Shown here: one piece after another, positions 1 to 4,677 of the stretch | Layout: every line of letters begins with the position of its first letter | Numbering within the stretch: position 1 is the stretch's first letter | Origin: Pseudomonadota bacterium | GTDB lineage: Bacteria > Pseudomonadota > Gammaproteobacteria > Burkholderiales > Burkholderiaceae_D | DNA: 5,317 nucleotides | Reading direction: 5' to 3' | Assembly: GCA_023420795.1 (NCBI GenBank) | Contig: JAEZVM010000221.1 | Location: 1-5,317, forward strand | Translations under genes and position numbers: made by a program | The notes under the pieces: model-generated | The model's input: the letters and a program-made list of their open reading frames with translations, nothing else | The model's database searches: none | What the model was told of the DNA's origin: nothing

Positions 1-747
1 GTTGCTGCTCTCCCCGCCGGCCTCGCTGCTGCCGTCGCGGCCGCTGGCACCGGTAGCCGTGGTGCCTTCTGCCGGTATCTCCGCTACCTGCTGTGGCCAT
101 ACCAGCGAAGCCGCCGCCACGCTTTGGCGGGTTCTCTTCCCGGTTGCGACCTTGACACTGCGATTCAGCGTATAGCCGGCGGTGTCGGCGCGCACCTTGT
201 AATTGCCGCTCTTAGGCAGATCGACCAGCATGATCGGTGCATCGCAATTCGCCTGCAGCACCGAATTGCCCCTGGCATCGGAGATATCCACATCGATATC
301 CGCCAGATAGGCGCCGCTGCGGGTGGCGAAGGTCAGCATCAGGTCATAGTCCTTCGCCTGCCGTTTCATAAAGGCCGCCTCCTCGGAACCGACACCGCCG
401 CACAGATAAGTCACATCGCCCTGCACCATCGGCTTCAGCTCGGCGACGGGAGGCGCTGCTGCGCGCAGTTCCATACCAGCTTCGGATTGCATCGCATTCG
501 AGCCGCCAGAAGACGCGTCCGGCATGGTGCCGGCTTGGCTTTCCGATGGCGTGTCCGAAGACCCGGAGGACATGTCTGTTCCTGGCGGCTGCATACCGCT
601 TGAAGATGGCGATTGCGAAGAGGATTCCTGCGACTGGATTCCAGCGCCGGAGGATGGCATCGGCTCCTGCGGCATGGTCTGTATCTGCGCCAACGTCGGC
701 TGGGATGCGATGCCAAGAGCAAACAGTATGGAAATCGAAGCTTTCAT
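1..747 (-). CDS. Exported protein with carboxypeptidase-regulatory-like domain (3' end beyond window)
   Basis: The reading frame is open from an ATG at 747 down to base 1 (249 codons, no stop), so the C-terminus lies outside the window. The start is supported by AGGAGAG seven bases upstream. Residues 1-20 form a classical signal peptide (Lys2, a hydrophobic core, then PTLA before Gln21), so the protein is probably periplasmic or surface-exposed. Residues about 21-100 are low complexity, rich in Ser, Pro, Gly, Met and Gln. Residues about 105-205 look like a compact beta-sandwich domain: a YLCGG segment at Cys116, a DYDLMLTFAT strand, YLADIDVDISDARG, and an NCDAP segment with Cys168, then a strand resembling carboxypeptidase-regulatory repeats. 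Cys116 and Cys168 could form a disulfide. The tail returns to Ala/Gly/Ser-rich sequence. The function is unknown; similar proteins are usually annotated as hypothetical. It is transcribed away from the ligase cluster, and nothing in its sequence ties it to that pathway. Confidence 0.8.
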   Translation of the reverse strand, partial: MKASISILFALGIASQPTLAQIQTMPQEPMPSSGAGIQSQESSSQSPSSSGMQPPGTDMSSGSSDTPSESQAGTMPDASSGGSNAMQSEAGMELRAAAPPVAELKPMVQGDVTYLCGGVGSEEAAFMKRQAKDYDLMLTFATRSGAYLADIDVDISDARGNSVLQANCDAPIMLVDLPKSGNYKVRADTAGYTLNRSVKVATGKRTRQSVAAASLVWPQQVAEIPAEGTTATGASGRDGSSEAGGESSN

Positions 748-754
748 ATCGCGA

Positions 755-761
755 CTCTCCT
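755..761 (-). promoter_or_regulatory. Ribosome binding site of the exported-protein gene
   Basis: The minus strand reads AGGAGAG here, followed by seven bases and then the ATG at 747. It is a strong Shine-Dalgarno match at normal spacing and it fixes the start, which is also the start that gives an intact signal peptide. Confidence 0.75.
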
Positions 762-850
762 GACCAAGAAATTTTCGTCAATGCCGTCGACAGGCGCATG
801 AGAAAACACCGCACCCGCCGTACGGCCTTGTTTTGCTTATGCATCATTCA

Positions 851-873
851 TGCCGGTCGGTGACACGCCGGCA
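851..873. repeat. GC-rich inverted repeat in the divergent region
   Basis: TGCCGG (851-856) and CCGGCA (868-873) are perfect inverted arms around an 11-base loop. There is no T-run after either arm, so it is not a standard intrinsic terminator. It could be an operator or a 5'-UTR hairpin of the minus-strand gene, about 100 bases upstream of its start. A six-base GC-rich match can also arise by chance. Confidence 0.3.
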
Positions 874-969
874 ATCACGTTGTCCACGGCAACCGCAAAC
901 GAGGCGAAGAAAGAAAAAGAGACTGAAACTTTTACAAGCCCGGGCAGTCTGTTCGTTTCCCGGTGGGGC

Positions 970-975
970 GGGAGG
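970..975 (+). promoter_or_regulatory. Ribosome binding site in front of the leader ORF
   Basis: GGGAGG lies four bases before the ATG at 980. It is the only strong plus-strand Shine-Dalgarno-like match I found near the peptidase gene, whose own GTG at 1096 has none. That is why the leader ORF is listed. Confidence 0.45.
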
Positions 976-979
976 CATC

Positions 980-1099
980 ATGCAAAAGAGCATGTTCGCT
1001 GGCATTGAAAATGCTCGGCGCTTGGAATACTCGGAATACTCACTTACATACCGGCTTGCAACTCATCCTCGACAGAATCCGTTCCAGCGCATCCCGTGA
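980..1099 (+). CDS. Possible 39-residue leader ORF coupled to the peptidase gene
   Basis: An ATG at 980 is preceded by GGGAGG (970-975) at a four-base spacing and opens a 39-residue frame that ends in TGA at 1097-1099. The stop overlaps the GTG start of the peptidase-like gene as GTGA, the same kind of overlap seen at the next two junctions. The peptide (MQKSMFAGIENARR at the start, PFQRIP at the end) is basic, with no signal, no membrane segment and no family I recognise. It contains a YSEYS segment encoded by a 9-bp tandem repeat. The likely role is translational coupling that delivers ribosomes to a GTG lacking its own Shine-Dalgarno sequence; the peptide itself may be unimportant. It could instead be a chance ORF if transcription starts inside it. 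Confidence 0.4.
   Translation: MQKSMFAGIENARRLEYSEYSLTYRLATHPRQNPFQRIP
988..1016 (+). repeat. Inverted repeat inside the leader ORF
   Basis: GAGCAT (988-993) and ATGCTC (1011-1016) are perfect inverted arms around a 17-base loop. In mRNA this could form a weak hairpin just after the leader start. Six base pairs with a long loop is marginal, so the confidence is low. Confidence 0.2.
1005..1031 (+). promoter_or_regulatory. Weak promoter-like pair before the peptidase gene
   Basis: TTGAAA (1005-1010) matches five of six bases of the sigma70 -35 consensus. AATACT (1026-1031) matches four of six bases of the -10 consensus, but the spacer is only 15 bases. A start about seven bases further on would leave a leader of roughly 55-60 bases before the GTG at 1096 and would exclude the leader ORF from the transcript. 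The short spacer makes this a weak call and an alternative to the coupling model. Confidence 0.2.
1024..1041 (+). repeat. Perfect 9-bp tandem duplication (GGAATACTC x2)
   Basis: GGAATACTC occurs at 1024-1032 and again at 1033-1041 with no mismatch. In the leader frame it gives the repeated Glu-Tyr-Ser motif. It could be slippage, or a pair of half-sites for a regulator placed about 55 bases before the peptidase gene start. Confidence 0.6.
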
Positions 1100-1830
1100 C
1101 TTATCCCGTCCTGCAATTGCCCGTCAAGATCCTGCCGCAGCCGGATGAAACCACCTGCGGTCCGACCTGCCTGCATGCGGTGTATCGCTACTGGGGAGAA
1201 GAAGAATCCCTCGATACCGTGATCAGCCGCACCGGGCGCCTGGAGCATGGCGGCACGTTCGCGGTGTTTCTCGCCTGCGACGCGCTGCGCAAGGGTTACA
1301 AAGCCACCATCTATACCTACAACCTGATGGTGTTCGATCCGACCTGGTTTACCGAGCCCAATGTCAACATCGCCGAGCGCCTGCGCCTGCAGCGCGAGAT
1401 GAAGATGGATTACCGGTTGCAGCATGCGACCAACGGCTATCTGGAATTCCTTAGTCTGGGCGGCAGCCTGCGGCTGCTTGACCTGTCGCGCTATCTGATC
1501 CGCGGCATCCTGCGGCGCAACCTGCCGATCATCACCGGTCTCTCGTCTACTTATCTGTACCGGGTGCCGCGCGAATACGGGCCGGATGACCTGCCGGACG
1601 ATGTGCGCGGACTGCCCTCCGGGCACTTCGTCGTGATCGCCGGCTATGATCGCGATCGCCGCAAGGTGCGGGTGGTTGATCCCTACCAGAAGAATCCCTA
1701 CGGCAGTACGCACGAGTACTGGCTGAGCGTCGATCGGGTTGTGAATGCGGTGCTGCTGGGCATTGTCACGCATGACGCGAATTTATTGATTATCCATCCG
1801 CGGTGCCCGCCGCGACAGGAAGTACCATGA
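1096..1830 (+). CDS. Cytosolic papain-like C39-family peptidase homologue
   Basis: This 244-residue protein has the layout of a C39-like papain-fold thiol peptidase or transferase. Gln15 and Cys21 lie in LPQPDETTCGPTCLHA (oxyanion glutamine and nucleophile); His177 is in SGHFVVIAGYD, and Asp195 is in RVVDPYQKNPYG. It has no signal peptide, no transmembrane segment and no ABC-transporter domains, so unlike the bacteriocin-exporter C39 domain it is a stand-alone cytosolic enzyme. The start is the GTG at 1096: upstream in this frame there is no ATG, GTG or TTG before the stop at 1006, and the conserved motif begins within 20 residues. It lacks its own Shine-Dalgarno sequence and overlaps the leader ORF stop (GTGA). 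Its stop overlaps the ATG of the ATP-grasp gene (ATGA). The substrate is unknown; context suggests it trims a peptide precursor, or makes or breaks an amide or isopeptide bond formed by the downstream ligases. The family call rests on motifs seen by eye. Confidence 0.85.
   Translation: MTYPVLQLPVKILPQPDETTCGPTCLHAVYRYWGEEESLDTVISRTGRLEHGGTFAVFLACDALRKGYKATIYTYNLMVFDPTWFTEPNVNIAERLRLQREMKMDYRLQHATNGYLEFLSLGGSLRLLDLSRYLIRGILRRNLPIITGLSSTYLYRVPREYGPDDLPDDVRGLPSGHFVVIAGYDRDRRKVRVVDPYQKNPYGSTHEYWLSVDRVVNAVLLGIVTHDANLLIIHPRCPPRQEVP
1817..1822 (+). promoter_or_regulatory. Ribosome binding site of the ATP-grasp gene
   Basis: AGGAAG ends four bases before the ATG at 1827, inside the last codons of the peptidase gene. 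It argues for the ATG at 1827 over the upstream in-frame GTG at 1803, which has no such site. Confidence 0.65.
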
Positions 1831-3332
1831 ACGTCCTATTCGTCGTAAGTCAGCAGCAAGATTGGCCCAACGACATCCCAGGTGTTAGCGTCATACCTGC
1901 ACAAACCTACCTCACCGACCCCATCTACGGGGACAGCAGCTCCACCAAAGTATTCAACCTCTGCCGCAACTACCAGTATCGCAGCCAGGGATATTACGTT
2001 TCCCTGCTGGCAGAGGCGCGCGGTCATCATCCCGTGCCGGACGTGCAGACGATCAAGGATATGCACTCCGGCAATCTCGCGAGTGACATCGGCGACAAGC
2101 TCGGCGAGCTGACCGATTGTTCATTCGCCTGCACCGACAAGGAAGTAGCCGATCTCGACATTTATTTCGGCCGCGATGCCGGGCAGCGTCATCCGCATTT
2201 GAGCGCTCAGCTTTTCCGCCTGCTGCGCACACCGGTCTTGCACGTGCGCTTCGAACGAGCGAATGGTCGCTGGCATCTGTGCAACGCCTATGCCGGCAAT
2301 GTGCGCGACATTCCCGAGCATCACCGCGAGCTGGCTATGCAGGCAGCAATCGATCACATGAAGGAGCAGAAGCTGCGCACCGGCGCCACCGGCAAGCCGG
2401 CGCTCGCAATCCTGCATGATCCGCAGCGCGCCGAATCGCCGTCGAATCCGCAGGCGCTGCGCAAGTTCTGCGAGGCGGCGGAAGCGCTCGGCATCAGCGC
2501 ACAGATGATCACGCCGAAGGATGCGCGCCGGCTGCCAGAGTTCGACGCGCTGTTCGTGCGAGACACCACCAACGTCGATCACTACACCTATCAGCTTTCG
2601 CGCCAGGCGGCCGAGGCGGGCCTGGTGGTGATCGACGACCCGGATTCCATCCTGCGTTGCACCGACAAGATCTATCTGAACGAACTGCTGGCGCGACACC
2701 ACATCCCGACGCCGAAGACGCTGATCGTCCACAAGGGTAATATCGACCAGATCGTGCCCGCGCTCGGGCTGCCGTGCATCATCAAGCAGCCCGACAGTGC
2801 CTTCTCTCTCGGCGTGATGAAGGTTGAATCCGAGGAGCAGCTGCAGGCCAAGGTAAAGGCATTGCTGAAAGAGTCGGAACTGGTGCTCGCGCAGGAATAC
2901 CTGCCGACCGGATTCGACTGGCGCATCGGCGTGCTCGACCGGCGGCCGCTGTTCGTCTGCAAGTACTACATGGCGCCCGGCCACTGGCAGGTCATCAAGC
3001 ATGAACAGCAGCGCATGTGCGAAGGCAAGACCGAAGCGCTGTCGGTCGGCGAAGTGCCGGACGATGTGGTGAAGATCGCGGTGCAGGCAGCCAACCTGAT
3101 CGGCGACGGTTTTTACGGCGTGGATCTGAAGCAGGTCGGCAGCCAGTATTACGTAATTGAAATCAATGACAATCCGAACGTCGATGCCGGCAATGAAGAT
3201 GCGGTGCTGAATGACGCGCTGTACCGCGAAGTAATGGGCGTGTTTCGCAAGCGTATCGACGCCCGGCGTATCGACGTCCGACGTATCGACGCCCGACGTA
3301 TCGACGCCCGACAGGGAAAAATCGCATCATGA
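1827..3332 (+). CDS. RimK-like ATP-grasp amide ligase with RLAN-type N-terminal domain
   Basis: The 501-residue protein is much longer than classical RimK (about 300). Residues 1-150 form the RimK-like N-terminal domain (RLAN type), with KVFNLCRNYQYRSQGYYVS near 41-59. Residues about 195-475 hold the ATP-grasp fold: PCIIKQPDSAFSLGV at 316-330 (Lys320, flexible loop), AQEYLPTGFDWRIG at 355-368 (Asp364, Arg366), GVDLKQ with Asp433, and VIEINDNPN at 443-451 (Glu445 and Asn447 as likely metal ligands). The family activates a carboxylate as acyl phosphate with ATP and joins it to an amine; RimK itself adds glutamates to ribosomal protein S6. The acceptor here is unknown. I chose the ATG at 1827 over a GTG at 1803 because AGGAAG lies just upstream, it gives an ATGA overlap with the peptidase gene, and the conserved domain starts immediately. 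Residues 476-495 are four RIDAR-type pentapeptides from a 15-bp DNA repeat, which is unusual. The stop overlaps the next gene's ATG. Confidence 0.95.
   Translation: MNVLFVVSQQQDWPNDIPGVSVIPAQTYLTDPIYGDSSSTKVFNLCRNYQYRSQGYYVSLLAEARGHHPVPDVQTIKDMHSGNLASDIGDKLGELTDCSFACTDKEVADLDIYFGRDAGQRHPHLSAQLFRLLRTPVLHVRFERANGRWHLCNAYAGNVRDIPEHHRELAMQAAIDHMKEQKLRTGATGKPALAILHDPQRAESPSNPQALRKFCEAAEALGISAQMITPKDARRLPEFDALFVRDTTNVDHYTYQLSRQAAEAGLVVIDDPDSILRCTDKIYLNELLARHHIPTPKTLIVHKGNIDQIVPALGLPCIIKQPDSAFSLGVMKVESEEQLQAKVKALLKESELVLAQEYLPTGFDWRIGVLDRRPLFVCKYYMAPGHWQVIKHEQQRMCEGKTEALSVGEVPDDVVKIAVQAANLIGDGFYGVDLKQVGSQYYVIEINDNPNVDAGNEDAVLNDALYREVMGVFRKRIDARRIDVRRIDARRIDARQGKIAS
3252..3311 (+). repeat. 15-bp minisatellite, four in-frame copies (RIDAR)
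   Basis: Four tandem units of CGTATCGACGCCCGA lie at 3252-3266, 3267-3281, 3282-3296 and 3297-3311. The third and fourth are identical; the first differs at its last base and the second at one base (GTC for GCC). The unit is five codons, so copy-number change would keep frame. It encodes Arg-Ile-Asp-Ala/Val-Arg four times at the extreme C-terminus of the ATP-grasp ligase, after the conserved fold has ended. The array stops 18 bases before the start of the next gene. Confidence 0.95.
3313..3317 (+). promoter_or_regulatory. Likely ribosome binding site of the GCS2-type gene
   Basis: AGGGA lies 11 bases before the ATG at 3329. The spacing is a little long, and the ATGA overlap with the ligase stop suggests that re-initiation also contributes. 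Confidence 0.4.
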
Positions 3333-4561
3333 ACGCAGAGGAAGAGCCTTCGACGCTGCATGCATTCGAAGGCTATGGGATCGAGCTGGAATACATGATC
3401 GTCGCGCGCGACGGACTGTCGGTTCTGCCAATAGCGGACCGCCTGCTGCGCGATGCACCCGGTGCAAACGCCTTTCTCGACTGGTCGAACGAGCTGGTGC
3501 TGCATGTGATCGAGATAAAGAACCCGCGCCCTGTTGATGCGCTATCCATGCTGCCCGATGCCTTCGAAGCGCAAGTGCGGGAAATCAACCGGCGGCTGGA
3601 ACCGCTCGACGCACGCCTGATGCCGGGCGCGATGCATCCTTGGATGGATCCAAAGACGGAAACCCACCTGTGGCCACATGACAACCGCGTGATCTATCGC
3701 GCCTACGAGCGCATCTTCGATACAAAAAGCCACGGCTGGGCCAATCTGCAAAGCATGCATGTGAACCTGCCGTTTTCCGGCGACGATGAATTCGCGCGGC
3801 TGCATGCGGCGATCCGGCTGGTGCTGCCTATCCTGCCGGCGCTGGCCGCAAGTTCGCCGATTGCGGACGGCCGGCATACCGGTTGGGGGGATTACCGGAT
3901 GCAAGTGTATTGCGACAATGCACAGTCGATTCCGTCGATCGCCGGCAAGGTCGTGCCGGAAACGATTACCAGTCGCGCTGCCTACGAACAGCGCATTCTC
4001 GCACCGATGTACCGCGACATCGCGCCGCACGATCCGGACAAGGTATTGCAGCAGGAATGGCTGAATTCCCGCGGCGCCATCGTCCGCTTCGACCGCAATG
4101 CGATCGAGATCCGCGTTATCGATGTGCAGGAATGCCCGCGCGTCGATCTGGCGATTGCGGCAGTCGCAAAGTCGGTCATCGAAATGCTGTACCGCGAAGA
4201 GCATGCACCGCTGGTGGAGCAGCAGGAACTGACCACCGCCGCGCTGGCCGCTCTCCTGCATGACTGCATCCGCGACGCCGAACAGACGGTGCTGAACAAC
4301 GCCGATTATCTGCGTTTATTCGGTTTTCCATCGCGACGCTGCGAGGCGCGGGAGCTCTGGCAATATTTGATAGAGCGCATGCCTGAGGGCGATGCGCAGC
4401 ACTGGCTAGCGCCGCTGCAAGCGATACTGCGACATGGTCCGCTGGCGCGGCGCATTTCGCGCGCGGTCGGCGACGATTGTTCGCCGGTCAGGCTGGAAGC
4501 GGTATATCGACAGTTATGCGACTGCCTCCAGGAAGGGAAAATGTTCGAAGGAACAGCGTGA
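3329..4561 (+). CDS. GCS2-type glutamate-cysteine-ligase-like carboxylate-amine ligase
   Basis: This 410-residue protein belongs to the glutamine-synthetase-fold GCS2 group (YbdK-like carboxylate-amine ligases). Visible motifs in order: YGIELEYMIV near the N-terminus (Glu19 and Glu21, metal/ATP site); NELVLHVIEIKNPRP at 54-68 (Glu55, Glu62); HPWMDPKTE from His103; NLQSMHVNLPF with His144; ALAASSPIADGRHTG around 175-184; and RFDRNAIEIRVIDVQE with Arg253, Glu260 and Arg262. Residues after about 290 form a helical tail. The length is normal for the family. Such enzymes use ATP to couple a carboxylate (often glutamate) to an amine, but GCS2 members in clusters like this need not make gamma-glutamylcysteine. 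No glutathione synthetase of ordinary type is adjacent, and the neighbours are a RimK-like ligase and an FGase homologue, so a different amide product is more likely. The ATG overlaps the preceding stop (ATGA), indicating co-translation; the next gene follows after a 116-base spacer. Confidence 0.93.
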   Translation: MNAEEEPSTLHAFEGYGIELEYMIVARDGLSVLPIADRLLRDAPGANAFLDWSNELVLHVIEIKNPRPVDALSMLPDAFEAQVREINRRLEPLDARLMPGAMHPWMDPKTETHLWPHDNRVIYRAYERIFDTKSHGWANLQSMHVNLPFSGDDEFARLHAAIRLVLPILPALAASSPIADGRHTGWGDYRMQVYCDNAQSIPSIAGKVVPETITSRAAYEQRILAPMYRDIAPHDPDKVLQQEWLNSRGAIVRFDRNAIEIRVIDVQECPRVDLAIAAVAKSVIEMLYREEHAPLVEQQELTTAALAALLHDCIRDAEQTVLNNADYLRLFGFPSRRCEARELWQYLIERMPEGDAQHWLAPLQAILRHGPLARRISRAVGDDCSPVRLEAVYRQLCDCLQEGKMFEGTA

Positions 4562-4620
4562 TCACACCTCATGCGTGTCATTCCGAACGCAGTAAGGCCC
4601 CCCACGACAACCCCTCACGA

Positions 4621-4650
4621 AGTTCATGACGAAAACGTTTCTAGTGAACT
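4621..4650. repeat. Imperfect dyad upstream of the amidohydrolase gene
   Basis: AGTTCA (4621-4626) and TGAACT (4645-4650) are perfect inverted arms, and AAACGTTT (4633-4640) is a perfect palindrome between them. The two halves are almost symmetric but differ by two bases in the linkers. The palindromic centre leaves little room for an RNA loop, so protein binding to DNA fits better than a terminator. It ends 27 bases before the TTG start. Confidence 0.45.
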
Positions 4651-4667
4651 CGGCATCCACCACCAGT

Positions 4668-4672
4668 AAAGG
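4668..4672 (+). promoter_or_regulatory. Ribosome binding site that selects the TTG start
   Basis: AAAGG lies five bases before the TTG at 4678. The frame has a stop at 4645 and no ATG or GTG between that stop and the conserved FIITCEHGG motif, so this site decides the start. Confidence 0.5.
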
Positions 4673-4677
4673 CGATC

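Larger units (their letters stand above)
748..979. other. Divergent intergenic region
   Basis: About 230 bases separate the exported-protein gene from the first candidate ORF of the plus-strand cluster. Promoters for both directions are expected here, but I cannot pick out a convincing -35/-10 pair on either strand. It contains one GC-rich inverted repeat (851-873) and a purine-rich stretch on the plus strand near 900-927. In-frame extensions of the leader ORF into this region (from about 833) lack a ribosome binding site and look non-coding. Confidence 0.5.
4562..4677 (+). other. 116-base spacer before the amidohydrolase gene
   Basis: This is the only real gap in the cluster. It holds a sequence resembling a dispersed intergenic repeat (about 4576-4597), a C-rich run, and an imperfect dyad (4621-4650). 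I see no T-tailed hairpin, so no intrinsic terminator is called. Readthrough from the upstream genes is plausible, but a local promoter or operator cannot be ruled out. Confidence 0.5.

Noticed and set aside
124..603. 159-codon open frame on the plus strand
   Set aside because: It lies opposite the exported-protein gene, has no ribosome site and no family resemblance; the minus-strand frame has a signal peptide and a good ribosome site.
833..979. Longer version of the leader ORF starting upstream at 833 or 839
   Set aside because: There is no ribosome site at these starts and the added residues are Arg/Cys-rich with no coding character; the strong GGGAGG site points to the ATG at 980.
1063..1773. 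236-codon open frame on the minus strand
   Set aside because: It is antisense to the peptidase-like gene, whose plus-strand product has clear catalytic motifs; the antisense product shows only the Arg/Ala/Gln-rich, low-information composition typical of GC-rich shadow frames.
1803..1829. GTG at 1803 as the ATP-grasp start
   Set aside because: It adds eight unconserved residues, has no ribosome site, and the ATG at 1827 has AGGAAG upstream and an ATGA overlap.
2121..3002. 293-codon open frame on the minus strand
   Set aside because: It is antisense to the ATP-grasp ligase and has no recognisable domain; the opposite strand holds the conserved ATP-grasp motifs.
3252..3311. CRISPR-like array
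   Set aside because: The repeats are 15 bp, directly adjacent with no spacers, and in frame within a coding gene; it is a minisatellite.
3542..4261. 239-codon open frame on the minus strand
   Set aside because: It is antisense to the GCS2-type ligase, whose plus-strand motifs are unmistakable; the composition is that of a shadow frame.
4562..4677. Transcription terminator between the GCS2-type and FGase genes
   Set aside because: The inverted repeats here lack a following T-run and the central palindrome leaves no loop, so an intrinsic terminator is not supported.
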